Of a stretch of DNA of 64,000 bases, positions 23,929-32,854 are shown one piece after another. The DNA comes from Bdellovibrionales bacterium Ga0074139 (GTDB taxonomy: Bacteria; Bdellovibrionota; Bdellovibrionia; Bdellovibrionales; Bdellovibrionaceae), in contig LNEB01000002.1 in the NCBI GenBank assembly GCA_001464795.1, positions 1-64,000 on the forward strand, given 5' to 3'. Below the pieces are notes generated by a model. The model had not been told where the DNA came from and did no database searches. It saw nothing but the letters and a program-made list of their open reading frames with translations. Each line of letters opens with the position of its first letter. The stretch's first letter is position 1. The position numbers and the translations under genes were made by a program.

Positions 23929-24537
23929 TCAATAAGCCCAAGGTCGATAAAATAGGGACTTAAAAACTTCTAATGAGCTATCAAAAAAGGAAAAGTAACC
24001 ACGAGGAGCGATCACAGGATGCTTCCAAATAACAACGCCCATGGGATACACTGGACGAAAGGTTTGATAGGATCTAAACATATGCAGTTCCGATGTAATA
24101 AGCACCACGTCCCTGCACTTCAAGGCTTGAACGTAGTGGGCACTTTGCACAGCATTGCCGTAGGTGGTCTCGGATCTTTTTTCTAAAAATACAAAATTTT
24201 CCTGAGCTTTTTTGTAGTAGGGCCAAATGGGTAAAAGGTCTCTGATATTATTTTGTGGGTTCACCCCTGAAATAATCAGATTTTGGATCTGCCCTTGTTC
24301 AAGTAGATCAAAACCTTCTCGGACTCGGCCGATACTGCCCGTTAAAACCACACCGCAGTCAGCGGTGAGTAATTGACCCGGTAAAGTCCCTATTTCACCA
24401 TGCACAAGTTGCCACTCGCGAACATATCTGAACGTCAGGCCCAGGATTAAAATAACCAAGGCAAAGCGAATCAGAATTTTTTTAAACAGCAGTGGATCTT
24501 TTTCAGACTCGAGCTGCGGTAACTTCGATTTCGACAT
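23929..24537 (-). CDS. DUF218/YdcF-like membrane protein
   Basis: 202 residues with one N-terminal transmembrane helix (about 20-40) and a DUF218 domain. Motifs: GVVLTGSIGRVREGFDLL, LIISGVNP, EKRSETTYGNA (the conserved Glu/Thr/Asn patch) and LITSELHMFRS. Members include SanA, YdcF and ElyC, which affect envelope integrity and undecaprenyl lipid use; the reaction is not settled. It overlaps the end of ridA by 35 bases, so its binding site lies inside ridA and the two are probably co-transcribed. Confidence 0.75.
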   Translation of the reverse strand: MSKSKLPQLESEKDPLLFKKILIRFALVILILGLTFRYVREWQLVHGEIGTLPGQLLTADCGVVLTGSIGRVREGFDLLEQGQIQNLIISGVNPQNNIRDLLPIWPYYKKAQENFVFLEKRSETTYGNAVQSAHYVQALKCRDVVLITSELHMFRSYQTFRPVYPMGVVIWKHPVIAPRGYFSFFDSSLEVFKSLFYRPWAY

Positions 24538-24883
24538 TCACACCTTTTGGCAAACCTGAAACCGCCACTGTACTTCGTGCTGGAAACGGAGCCGTTAAAA
24601 AAGAAGAGTAAACTTCATTGACCTTAGCAAAATCGTTCATATCCGTTAAAAAAATAGTGGTCTTAATAATATGAGAGAAATGAAGGTCACTGGCTTTTAA
24701 AACCGCTTCAATATTTTTCATCACTTGCTTGGTCTGTTGAACTACATCCACTTTAAGAACCTCATTGCTTGCAGGATCAATGGCAATTTGCCCCGAGCAA
24801 AACACAAATTGACCAATATCCACTGCCTGTGAATAGGGCCCCACAGCTTTTGGCGCAGAATCGGTGTGAATTATTTTTTTCAT
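24503..24883 (-). CDS. ridA: RidA enamine/imine deaminase
   Basis: 126 residues, full-length RidA/YjgF. It hydrolyses reactive 2-aminoacrylate and related imines that leak from PLP enzymes. Motifs: KAVGPYSQAV near the N-terminus, FVFCSGQIA, and FPARSTVAVSGLPKGVNVEIEV with the Arg (about 103) that binds the substrate carboxylate. It overlaps the downstream DUF218 gene, and its start sits in an ATGA-type overlap with the AlkB-like gene behind it, indicating one operon. Confidence 0.9.
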   Translation of the reverse strand: MKKIIHTDSAPKAVGPYSQAVDIGQFVFCSGQIAIDPASNEVLKVDVVQQTKQVMKNIEAVLKASDLHFSHIIKTTIFLTDMNDFAKVNEVYSSFLTAPFPARSTVAVSGLPKGVNVEIEVTAARV

Positions 24884-25887
24884 AAAGACCTCGTTTCAGT
24901 GTTTAAAATTTTTGGGTTCATAAGTTTAAAATAGAGCGGTGGAACAAAAGCTAAAGCTACCATCACTGAATAGCCATAGGGCATTTGTCTTGATTCGGGA
25001 TTCGCTTGCAACTGTTGAAATGGTAGGCGAGCTTTTAAATGATGATGGGTATGAAGACCTAAATTCAATAAAATCACATTGGTGAAAAAGCTTCCCGAGT
25101 CCCATGAATGCTGAGGTTTGACGGGCTCATAGAGTCCGTTTTCTTTTTGCTGTCTAAGCAGACCATAATGTTCGATGTAGTCCACACTTAAAAGTAAAAC
25201 TGTGGCTACGAAAGAAACAAAAAACCAAAAAAACAGAGCTTGATAAGAGCCCATGAAAAAAACAGCCGCTATTAGCACAACGGAAAAAGTGAGATAATGA
25301 ATGATTCGGTTTTGCCATAAACTTTTAGACCTTTGAGCTTCAAATTCCCAAGCACTTTTAAAGCCTCCAAAATAATTTTGAATCCAAAACTGATAAAGAT
25401 TTTGATTGAGCCTAGCCGTTGCAGAATCTAATGGTGTGGCGACATTTTTGTGATGTCCAAACACATGCTCCACACCCCAATGACCAAAATGCACAAGCTG
25501 CAAATTCCAAACTCCCAGTGCTCTTTGCCACTTTTCTGAACGATGGATCAGTTCGTGAGCGATGGTGATACCCAGGGCCCCTAGCAAAGTTCCTTCTGAT
25601 AGTACAAGGCCCCATTTTTCCACCGTGGATGTGGAATGAAGAAACAAATAGCCCGAGTAGAACAACGAAAAAGTAAGATAAATTGGACTTATTAAAAGCC
25701 AAAAATCTGAAAGTGGAGATTTTGTTAATGAAGCTTGTATTTTAAAATTCGGCTTTAAAAGATCAAGTCCAGAGACCACGCCAAACAAAATAAAAAATCC
25801 TGTGAATGTCCAGGCTTCACCTAAGTAAAAACCCCATAAAGTTAACGCTGATATGAGAAAACCAGAACCGTAAAACAGACTTTGCAT
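24880..25887 (-). CDS. AlkB-like membrane di-iron hydroxylase/desaturase
   Basis: 335 residues with about six membrane helices. Three histidine clusters typical of alkane monooxygenases are present: HELIH (about 112), EHVFGHHKNVATP (about 141-153), and LGLHTHHH (about 277). These bind two irons. The spacing and the VATP after the second box fit the AlkB and xylene monooxygenase branch better than acyl-lipid desaturases. The substrate (alkane, fatty acyl chain or other) cannot be told. No rubredoxin gene is adjacent. It overlaps ridA by 4 bases. Confidence 0.75.
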   Translation of the reverse strand: MQSLFYGSGFLISALTLWGFYLGEAWTFTGFFILFGVVSGLDLLKPNFKIQASLTKSPLSDFWLLISPIYLTFSLFYSGYLFLHSTSTVEKWGLVLSEGTLLGALGITIAHELIHRSEKWQRALGVWNLQLVHFGHWGVEHVFGHHKNVATPLDSATARLNQNLYQFWIQNYFGGFKSAWEFEAQRSKSLWQNRIIHYLTFSVVLIAAVFFMGSYQALFFWFFVSFVATVLLLSVDYIEHYGLLRQQKENGLYEPVKPQHSWDSGSFFTNVILLNLGLHTHHHLKARLPFQQLQANPESRQMPYGYSVMVALAFVPPLYFKLMNPKILNTETRSL

Positions 25888-25917
25888 GCAAAAAGGCTAT
25901 CAGCTAATGTCAAAAAA

Positions 25918-26463
25918 ATGAAATGGATTTCCAATTGGTACCGCAAACTTCAAAAATTCTCTGATAAAAACTGGTACCCACCGGTTGTGGGCTTACTGGC
26001 CGCACTTGATAGTTTTTTACTCATCGTACCAACCGATGGAATTGTCATCTCAAGCACCCTACTCAATCCCCATCGATGGCTTTCTTTTGCCCTGATGACA
26101 GCTGTGGGCTCTACGGTGGGTGCGATTTTCTTAGCCCTATTCGTCGATACTTACGGTATGGAAATGATTCTTTATTTCTTCCCTCACATCCAAGAAACAC
26201 AAAGTTGGATCTGGACATTGAACTTTTTTGATCAGTACGGACTTCTGCTTGTCCTGTTTGTTTCTGCCACACCCGTTATCCAACATCCTGCCATCATTTT
26301 AGCAGCACTGGCCTCTACTCCCATGATTCCCTTGTTTTTTGTAATGCTAGCAGGACGCACTTTCAAATTTCTAGTTCTGACCTGGATCTCGTCCCACGCT
26401 CCAAAGTTACTCTCTCAACTCTGGGGCATTAAAGGTGAGATGAAAGATGTGGGTCTCAAATGA
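25918..26463 (+). CDS. VTT-domain (YqaA/DedA-like) membrane protein
   Basis: About 181 residues with four to five hydrophobic helices and the VTT pattern (ALDSFLLIVPTDGIVI; LMTAVGSTVGAIFLALFVD). DedA/VTT proteins are proposed lipid scramblases or flippases. I prefer ATG 25918 (KWISNWYRKL) to an upstream TTG at 25882, which would overlap the divergent gene; neither has a clear binding site. The stop overlaps recQ by ATGA. Confidence 0.7.
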   Translation: MKWISNWYRKLQKFSDKNWYPPVVGLLAALDSFLLIVPTDGIVISSTLLNPHRWLSFALMTAVGSTVGAIFLALFVDTYGMEMILYFFPHIQETQSWIWTLNFFDQYGLLLVLFVSATPVIQHPAIILAALASTPMIPLFFVMLAGRTFKFLVLTWISSHAPKLLSQLWGIKGEMKDVGLK

Positions 26464-27980
26464 ACCAAACCCTGCTTCATCAGACCCTAAAAAAACATTT
26501 TCAAATGACCCATTTTCGAACGGGGCAAATGGAAATTTTGCAGTCTATTTTAAATAAAAAAGATGTACTCGCTGTTTTACCCACAGGCGGTGGAAAATCT
26601 TTATGTTATCAATTACCAGCCCTTGTGAATAACGAACTTGTTGTTGTCATCTCTCCGTTGATTGCCCTGATGAAAGATCAGGTCATGAATTTAAAAAAAT
26701 TAGGCCTACCAGCCGGATGCCTGCACTCGGGACAAAGTGATTCTGATAAATTAGAAATCTTTCGAGCTGTACAAAAAGGGGGAGCTTACCTTTTATACAT
26801 GTCTCCCGAGCGAGCTGAAAAAGAAGGCTTTAAAAATTGGATTCAAAAACAAAAAATAGCTTTGTTTGCCATCGATGAAGCTCACTGCGTATCCCAATGG
26901 GGTCATGATTTCAGGGAAGAGTACCAAATGCTCTCAAGCTTAAAAAATTTAAGACCTGATGTTCCCATACTAGCGCTGACGGCTTCCGCGACTCCATTGG
27001 TACTTGATGATATTGCAAAAAGTTTAAAATTAAAAAACCCTGATATCAATGTGCATGGGTTTTATAGGGATAATTTGTACTACCAAGTTGAAACCTGTGC
27101 GGGCGAAGAAGAAAAACTAAGCTTCGTTCATGAAGCTATTGGTAAAAATCCCAAAGGGCGCATTATCATTTATTGTGGAACCCGGAAGCAGTCTGAAAAA
27201 ATAGCAGAAAATATTGCTAAAAAGTTTAAAGATGTGGGTTTTTATCATGCAGGCCTTAGCCCGTTAGCAAGAAGCGAAATTCAAACTCAGTACGCCACCG
27301 GAGACCTAAGAATACTGGTGGCCACCAATGCCTTTGGTATGGGAATCGATCAACCGGATGTCAGACTTGTGATTCACTTTCAATTGCCAGCCAATATCGA
27401 TTCACTTTATCAAGAAATGGGCCGCGCCGGCCGCGACCAAAAACCATCCACTTGCCTGCTACTTTATACAAAAGCTGATAAAGGACTACAGAATTACTTT
27501 ATCATGAATTCCGATGCACCTAAAAAAATTAAAGATTCCAGGTGGCGAAATTTAGAAGCCCTTGTCAGCTATGCAGAGGGCGGAGAATGCAGGCACGCTG
27601 AAATTTTAGCTTACTACAAAGATGCACAAAGAATTACCAAATGTGGCCATTGTGACTCCTGTGATCCAAAATCAATTCTTAAAATTCACAAACCCCATTT
27701 GATTCAAATGTTGAAAACAAAATTGAAATCTAAAAAAGAAAACATAGAGCTGAACGAAGAACAACTTCAGCAATTTCAAACATTGAAAGCTTGGCGATTA
27801 CAAAAAGCAAAAGAGTGGGATCAACCCGCTTTTGTGATCTTAAGTGATAAATCCTTAAAGGATTTATGCATAAAAAGACCAAAAAACTTAGTCGAACTTA
27901 AAAATGTTTATGGATTCGGCGATTCTAAGATCGAAAAATTTGGTTGGGACATTTTAAGTGAACTGACGAATCGGGGCTGA
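26460..27980 (+). CDS. recQ: RecQ-family DNA helicase, compact form
   Basis: 506 residues. A superfamily 2 helicase unwinding DNA 3' to 5': GGGKSLCYQLP (motif I, about 43), IDEAHCVSQWGHDFRE (motif II and RecQ aromatic loop), LTASATP (III) and YQEMGRAGRD (VI). The zinc site follows as ECRH...CGHCDSC. After it only about 100 residues remain, ending in an HRDC-like domain (LVELKNVYGFGDSKIEKFG), so the winged-helix RQC domain seems to be missing (E. coli RecQ has 609 residues). The start overlaps the VTT gene by ATGA, and its last 73 bases overlap the convergent DTW gene. Confidence 0.9.
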   Translation: MNQTLLHQTLKKHFQMTHFRTGQMEILQSILNKKDVLAVLPTGGGKSLCYQLPALVNNELVVVISPLIALMKDQVMNLKKLGLPAGCLHSGQSDSDKLEIFRAVQKGGAYLLYMSPERAEKEGFKNWIQKQKIALFAIDEAHCVSQWGHDFREEYQMLSSLKNLRPDVPILALTASATPLVLDDIAKSLKLKNPDINVHGFYRDNLYYQVETCAGEEEKLSFVHEAIGKNPKGRIIIYCGTRKQSEKIAENIAKKFKDVGFYHAGLSPLARSEIQTQYATGDLRILVATNAFGMGIDQPDVRLVIHFQLPANIDSLYQEMGRAGRDQKPSTCLLLYTKADKGLQNYFIMNSDAPKKIKDSRWRNLEALVSYAEGGECRHAEILAYYKDAQRITKCGHCDSCDPKSILKIHKPHLIQMLKTKLKSKKENIELNEEQLQQFQTLKAWRLQKAKEWDQPAFVILSDKSLKDLCIKRPKNLVELKNVYGFGDSKIEKFGWDILSELTNRG

Positions 27981-28663
27981 CGATAACTTCCAGGCCTTGG
28001 ATTTAAAACATAATCCAGCTGCTTATTGACGACTGTACTAAAAACTTTCAAAAGATGATCATGCTTACGACTATTAACATCAAAGCCTTTATGAGGGCTA
28101 AGAAGTTCAATGGTGTGGTGGACGGCCTCAATGGTGGATAAACAATGGGGCTTGGGTTGTTTTCTGACTTTAAATTCTGATAATTTTTTAGGAGTAAAAC
28201 AAATTTGCGGTACTGATCTTAAATTTTGACTGAGCCGCATGGTTTTTCTAGCGGTGGCCCAAGTTCCATCAATCACAAAAATAACTGTGTTTTTAGTTTT
28301 TGTAAGTAAGTCTGAACCGGAATGGTCAGAAATAGCAATAGAAGTTCGACCCGGATACAGAATAAAACACTGATTAGTAGGGTCATCTAAAAGATCATTC
28401 ACCTTGGGATGAAAAGAAAAATCTTCACCTTTAATAATTTCAGAATTTTTTAAACAGAGGTGGGTCATTCGTCCACTGGCCACTTTACGCTTCACTTCAA
28501 TGGGATGAATCAAGATCACGAACTGAATGAAGGGATCAAAGCTATCGATATGTTTGCAATAACAATTATCACCATGCTGAAAGCACTTAGTGCAAAGGGG
28601 TCTGTACTTTTTTTGTGATTCTAAATCTTTTTGCTTTTTTAATTGGTATTCAGCAAGGTTCAT
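27908..28663 (-). CDS. DTW-domain tRNA aminocarboxypropyltransferase
   Basis: 251 residues. TapT/TuaA-like enzymes use SAM to add a 3-amino-3-carboxypropyl group to uridine in tRNA (acp3U). The family signature appears as VIDGTWATARKTMR (about 134), preceded by a Cys-rich site CTKCFQHGDNCYC (about 24-36) and followed by FKVRKQPKPHCLSTIEAV. The C-terminus is basic. Its start overlaps the end of the histidine kinase gene by 4 bases, and its 3' end runs 73 bases into recQ on the other strand. Confidence 0.85.
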   Translation of the reverse strand: MNLAEYQLKKQKDLESQKKYRPLCTKCFQHGDNCYCKHIDSFDPFIQFVILIHPIEVKRKVASGRMTHLCLKNSEIIKGEDFSFHPKVNDLLDDPTNQCFILYPGRTSIAISDHSGSDLLTKTKNTVIFVIDGTWATARKTMRLSQNLRSVPQICFTPKKLSEFKVRKQPKPHCLSTIEAVHHTIELLSPHKGFDVNSRKHDHLLKVFSTVVNKQLDYVLNPRPGSYRQPRFVSSLKMSQPNFSILESPNP

Positions 28664-30357
28664 ACTTTTTTAAGCTCAAAATAAAAACAAGTGTTTTTTG
28701 AAGTTTCATTATAAACAAGAGTGGATCCGTGAGATTCCACTAAACCCTTTGAAATGCTTAAGCCCAGCCCCGTCCCCTGTCCCACTTCTTTTGTGGTAAA
28801 AAAGGGTTGCATCAAACGATCCACTTGCTCAGTGGTGAGTCCTAAACCTGAATCTGTCACAGAAAAACGAATATGAGTTAGGGACACAGAAGAGACCTCC
28901 ACCACCACCCATTTCTCTGATAGATGTTTGATGGCATCAATAGAATTATTAATTAAATTGATTAAAACCTGAGAAAGCTGCACTGCATTTCCAAAAACCT
29001 GAAAGCTGGCCTCCATTTGAAATTTCAAAACAACAGAATGGGTCTTGGATTTTTCACTGGATAGTAACAGCACATCATTGAGTAATTGATCCACATCCAC
29101 ATTGACAAAGCCCTGAGCCGAGCCTCCCCTTGCAAAGGTCAAAAGACCTCTGACAATACTTGCAATTCGAAAGGTGGTTTGTTTGACTTTTTCAAGTTCC
29201 ACTTTGGCTTTATCCACATTGGGTGAACTTTGATTCAAAAACCTTTCAATCAAGGCCGACTTGCTGGTGATAATCATCAGGGGCGTATTAATTTCGTGAG
29301 CAATACCACCTGCAATTTCACCAAGTGATGCAAGCCTAGCTGCCTGTTGAGTCATTTTTTTGGATTGCTCTAAATCCAGCTCCATACTTTTTTCATGGGT
29401 AATATCCATGACTAAACCATGCCAAAGTATGGATCCATCAGATTCTTTTTTAGGGTGTGCAATACCTCGGCGCCACTGAATTTCACCGTCAAAAAATTGC
29501 ACTCGAAAATCACACTTCCAAGTTTCAAGAGTGGCCGCTGATTGTTGCACAGAATTGTGGATTCTTTCAAAATCATCCGGGTGTAGAATCTTAGAAATGA
29601 GATCCGGATCATTTTCTAAATCCTTTGGTGATAGTCGATAAATTTGTTGAGTTCCCATGCTTGAGTAAGGAAAGCTAAATTTTCCATCAGGACTAAGGCG
29701 GTATTGGTACACAACTCCCGGTACGTTGTTCGCAATGTTAGTTAATAAATCTAAAGCTTTATTTTTTTGTTGATGCACGTCTAACGTGGATTGATGAATC
29801 TGATTATAGTACTTACGAATGGATTCCAGGTGAAAATACAAATAAAGCACTGATAAAACCACAGCTCCGGTGAAACTAAGAGCTTGAAGTTCAAACAGGG
29901 GTAACCCCTTCGCAATATAGGATTCAGGAATCAACCGACTGGCTCTGATTTGAGTGAGAAACCAAAAAATAATAATCAAAGCCACAGATATGTAAGTCCA
30001 CTTGATTTCTTTTTTTTCAAATAAAATAATGGATGTGATTGAAGTTGCAATAAAGAAAAATTGAACCTGAATGGCATTATCACAAGCAATACTTCCCAGT
30101 AATATATAAAGATTGCAGCTGGTCACAAAAAGAACTCGGCCCAAAACAGGATTTTTATTTTTTGCTAAAATCCAGCACAATGGATTTATTATTCCAAACC
30201 CAATGGCTATGACAGAAAAAGCCAACCAAGCTTGTAAATAAAGAAACGTGGCAGAAAATATTCCTAAAATAATTCCCGTGGTGATTAATATAAATCGATA
30301 AACGTCGACCCATTCTTCTTTGTAGCGATTTTGTAAGTCCATGGAAATAGTTTGCAT
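28660..30357 (-). CDS. Membrane-bound PAS histidine kinase
   Basis: About 565 residues. Six hydrophobic helices in the first 180 residues form a membrane sensor. A PAS domain lies at about 210-330 (LLTNIANNVPGVVYQYRLSP, then a C-terminal motif WHGLVMDITHEK). The kinase core follows: H-box GEIAGGIAHEINTPLM with the phosphorylated His near 355, N-box LINLINNSIDAI, G1 VTDSGLGL and G2 GQGTGLGLSIS. No response regulator is adjacent. I take ATG 30357, preceded by GAAAG, over an upstream TTG at 30375. Confidence 0.85.
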   Translation of the reverse strand: MQTISMDLQNRYKEEWVDVYRFILITTGIILGIFSATFLYLQAWLAFSVIAIGFGIINPLCWILAKNKNPVLGRVLFVTSCNLYILLGSIACDNAIQVQFFFIATSITSIILFEKKEIKWTYISVALIIIFWFLTQIRASRLIPESYIAKGLPLFELQALSFTGAVVLSVLYLYFHLESIRKYYNQIHQSTLDVHQQKNKALDLLTNIANNVPGVVYQYRLSPDGKFSFPYSSMGTQQIYRLSPKDLENDPDLISKILHPDDFERIHNSVQQSAATLETWKCDFRVQFFDGEIQWRRGIAHPKKESDGSILWHGLVMDITHEKSMELDLEQSKKMTQQAARLASLGEIAGGIAHEINTPLMIITSKSALIERFLNQSSPNVDKAKVELEKVKQTTFRIASIVRGLLTFARGGSAQGFVNVDVDQLLNDVLLLSSEKSKTHSVVLKFQMEASFQVFGNAVQLSQVLINLINNSIDAIKHLSEKWVVVEVSSVSLTHIRFSVTDSGLGLTTEQVDRLMQPFFTTKEVGQGTGLGLSISKGLVESHGSTLVYNETSKNTCFYFELKKV

Positions 30358-30406
30358 CAGTCTTTCAGAAGACAATTGAAGTCAAAATTTGTAAAGTTCA
30401 TTTACA

Positions 30407-31108
30407 TTAGAGAGTTTTAATTCTACCAGGCAACTGGTACCAAGGTGTACCAGGAGATCTGTGGTGATTATGATGAAAGGCACCGAAGTGATAACAACTT
30501 AAAAACGACCAGGCCTTTGGTAAGGATTTATTTCTGGTTCGATGATGGTCTTGGAAATCTTGATTCTGATTTTTTTTATGAGGCAAGTAAGTGCCAAAAT
30601 AAAAAAGCTGAAGACTGCTTAAAACTGAGGGTAACACCCAAAATGTAAAAACATTGATTTCTGGTAAATGAAAGACATGAAATAAAATCTGTGCAAATAA
30701 ACTCATCAATAAAATTTGCCACAGGCTGACGTATTGTTTAAAAAAATTAATAAGCCACGGAAAAAAGGAGGGTTGATTTTCTGGGTGGAAGTCAGGATCT
30801 TGAAAAGTTCCTGAAAACTGATGATGCTGATGGTGTTTTAATTTTAATCGATCAAAACTAAACCCTGCATAGAGCACTGAAAAAATTCGCCCTACCCACA
30901 GATTAATTCGGGGTTGATCAGGTGCCACCGAACCATGACAAGCATCATGCACAGTGATGAAAAGACCCATGTATAAAAATTGAATCAACAAGATAAGCCA
31001 TAAATAAGAAATGGCCTCAGGCCATGTATTCAGCTGAACTTGGGTCAAGGCAGTGATCAGAACAGCGGACCATGTCATTAAGATTGTGAAAGCCACTGTG
31101 ATTCCCAT
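30407..31108 (-). CDS. crtW: CrtW-like beta-carotene ketolase
   Basis: 233 residues, membrane di-iron oxygenase of about four helices. Histidine boxes: HDACHGS (about 54), KHHQHH (about 93-98) and HFGAFHHNHHRSPGTPWYQLP near the C-terminus. Together with FGTYLPHKK the last box is characteristic of CrtW/CrtO-type 4-ketolases, which put a keto group on the beta ring of carotenoids. The general fatty acid desaturase family is the alternative. Divergent from the cruF-like gene, with 52 bp between their starts, which supports a carotenoid role. Confidence 0.75.
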   Translation of the reverse strand: MGITVAFTILMTWSAVLITALTQVQLNTWPEAISYLWLILLIQFLYMGLFITVHDACHGSVAPDQPRINLWVGRIFSVLYAGFSFDRLKLKHHQHHQFSGTFQDPDFHPENQPSFFPWLINFFKQYVSLWQILLMSLFAQILFHVFHLPEINVFTFWVLPSVLSSLQLFYFGTYLPHKKNQNQDFQDHHRTRNKSLPKAWSFLSCYHFGAFHHNHHRSPGTPWYQLPGRIKTL

Positions 31109-31160
31109 GATTACAATCTATCAAGATAAGAGTTGATCGGGCAACCGTTCTCAAGTTAAT

Positions 31161-31805
31161 TTGCCACACATGATTTTTTTAGTTTTAATCAATCTTATTT
31201 CTATTTTTGGCTATGCCACCTTTGTCCTCAATCCCCAGTTGCTAGCTAAGTTTGAATGGGCTCCTCCCATTTTTGCCATATCCTTTCCATTGTTTGCTCA
31301 ATTACAAATTTTTGTTGGATTTGTTTTAATGGCTGTCAAATGCCACAAAGACATTGGGAAAAAGTGGTACTTTTATTTAATTTCCTCTGTGATTATCAGC
31401 TTCATCATGGAATACGGCGGCACCACCTACGGAATTCCATTCGGGAAATACTCTTACTCTTCTTTGTTGGGATGGAAGATTGCCGGTGAAGTCCCCTATC
31501 TTATTCCTCTCAGTTGGTTTTTTATGGCTTTGCCAAGTTATTTAATTGCAGAGCAAATACTAGGTCCCAAAACATGGCTATTTTCTAAAACTTTATTGGG
31601 ATCCTTTCTTTTGGTGGCCTGGGATCTGTCATTGGACCCCGCCATGAGCCACCTGACATCATTTTGGATTTGGGAAGAACCCGCCTCACAGTTTTTGAAA
31701 ATGCCACTTAAAAATCTATTCGGCTGGGTTTTTACAGGACTTTTAATTTTAGGTGTCTTTGAGCTTAAAGGTTTAAAAATGCCTGAAGCTTGGAAAGAAA
31801 ATTAA
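31161..31805 (+). CDS. cruF: CruF-like carotenoid 1',2'-hydratase, apparently cut short
   Basis: 214 residues of a polytopic protein with the DUF422/CruF pattern: MEYGGTTYGIPFGKYSYSS, GEVPYLIPLSWFFMALPSY and WDLSLDPAMSHLTSFWIWEE. CruF adds water across the psi end of gamma-carotene or bisanhydrobacterioruberin. The TAA at 31803-31805 is followed in the same frame by another 56 codons encoding a hydrophobic stretch like the last helices of the family. The gene may therefore have a recent nonsense mutation. The start is not fixed by a strong binding site. Confidence 0.75.
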   Translation: MPHMIFLVLINLISIFGYATFVLNPQLLAKFEWAPPIFAISFPLFAQLQIFVGFVLMAVKCHKDIGKKWYFYLISSVIISFIMEYGGTTYGIPFGKYSYSSLLGWKIAGEVPYLIPLSWFFMALPSYLIAEQILGPKTWLFSKTLLGSFLLVAWDLSLDPAMSHLTSFWIWEEPASQFLKMPLKNLFGWVFTGLLILGVFELKGLKMPEAWKEN

Positions 31806-31976
31806 TTTCCATTGAAATTTTATGCAGCTAACCTGATGTTACCCATTGGATTCTCGATCGCAGGCAGGCTTTGGTTTCCAGTGCTTTCTACTTTGGGTGT
31901 GGCCTTGGTCTGTCTACTTATAAGCCAACAAACCGGTGGAATTAAAAATTTCTGGAAGCTCAAAATTATTTTTTAA
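31806..31976 (+). pseudogene. In-frame continuation of the cruF-like gene after a stop codon
   Basis: Directly behind the TAA, the same frame reads FPLKFYAANLMLPIGFSIAG and then LWFPVLSTLGVALVCLLIS before a stop at 31974-31976. An aromatic/Asn 'YxxNLxLPxG' segment followed by one helix is what I would expect at the C-terminus of DUF422 proteins. It has an internal ATG at 31836, so a separate 46-residue peptide is possible. It overlaps the convergent gene by 63 bases. Confidence 0.4.
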
Positions 31977-32435
31977 ATTTTGGATGATGAAGGCGTCTTG
32001 ATAGGTTTCAGATTTATAACTTTGATAGCCACCTGAATAGCTCAAATCACCCACTTGAGCTTGCATTAAAGGAAGGGCATCGATTCCCCATTGATTGGAT
32101 AGCTCTTCACTGGAAATGATAAGCAGTTTAAAGCCTTTTTTTTCCAATTGCTCTGCGTTTGAAAGCCTTTGGTCCACTTGGAAAATGATTTCCTGTGCAC
32201 CAGATAAAGCCTCACGGGATTCTAAGTGATTGGCCACGCGACCCGAGCATCCACACTTTTCTGACAACACATGAGCGACCCTAGGCCCTTTTTGTGTAAA
32301 CTCCCTATGTGAGCTAGCAAGTGTGGTCTTTGATTGAGGGGCTGAAAACAAGGGCTGATGAAGACCACCTAAATAAGTCACTGCTGCAATTAAAGGAATC
32401 AGCCAAAATGTGAATAGTAGATGTTGTGCAGGCAT
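31914..32435 (-). CDS. Membrane-anchored redox-like protein with CGCS motif
   Basis: 173 residues. An N-terminal membrane helix (about 7-24) precedes an extracytoplasmic domain with SEKCGCSGRVANHLESR. Later comes WGIDALPLMQAQVGDLSYSGGYQSY, the place of the cis-Pro strand in a thioredoxin fold. The layout resembles RedB-type proteins, which are thioredoxin-like with a single CxC motif. The fold is inferred. The 3' end collides with the cruF-like reading frame on the other strand. Confidence 0.45.
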   Translation of the reverse strand: MPAQHLLFTFWLIPLIAAVTYLGGLHQPLFSAPQSKTTLASSHREFTQKGPRVAHVLSEKCGCSGRVANHLESREALSGAQEIIFQVDQRLSNAEQLEKKGFKLLIISSEELSNQWGIDALPLMQAQVGDLSYSGGYQSYKSETYQDAFIIQNLKNNFELPEIFNSTGLLAYK

Positions 32436-32464
32436 GACGCCTCATCGGCAAATACCCGGTAAAG

Positions 32465-32854
32465 TTAAATGTGAGCTTTCCAAAAACCAATGAACTTATT
32501 TTTCAATTTTGGCTCGGCATGATCCCAGCAGTAGAATTTTGTATCATCAAGAGATTTAAATTGAATGGTTTCAAAACATTGATTTTGGCTAGAAATTTTA
32601 TAAGGACCTAGGTCTGTGACCCACTTTTTCATCAAAAGGTATTTTCGATCATACTCTTTCTTCGTTAATTTTTGAAACCGAGCTTTATTATCGAAAGCCT
32701 TGATCATGGCAAATCCACCACCTGATTTTGCACTATAACTTTTAAGGCTTAAGCTTTCTTTCGAGTGATAGCCAATGGTGAAAGTGATTTCATCATTTAC
32801 TTTTCCAAAAGCCAGGTTTGATACAAAAAATAAGCTTAGAATAATTATTCTCAT
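32465..32854 (-). CDS. Secreted protein of unknown function
   Basis: 129 residues with a signal peptide (about 1-17, cleavage after NLAFG). The mature part has two Cys (NQCFETIQF and FYCWDHAEP), probably a disulfide, and is rich in Lys and aromatic residues. Nothing recognisable. Its start overlaps the stop of the upstream metallopeptidase gene by 4 bases, so it is co-transcribed with it and might be a partner or an independent exported factor. Confidence 0.55.
   Translation of the reverse strand: MRIIILSLFFVSNLAFGKVNDEITFTIGYHSKESLSLKSYSAKSGGGFAMIKAFDNKARFQKLTKKEYDRKYLLMKKWVTDLGPYKISSQNQCFETIQFKSLDDTKFYCWDHAEPKLKNKFIGFWKAHI

Noticed and set aside
30445-30648. 67-residue forward open frame opposite crtW
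   Set aside because: Antisense to a well-supported gene, with no features of its own.
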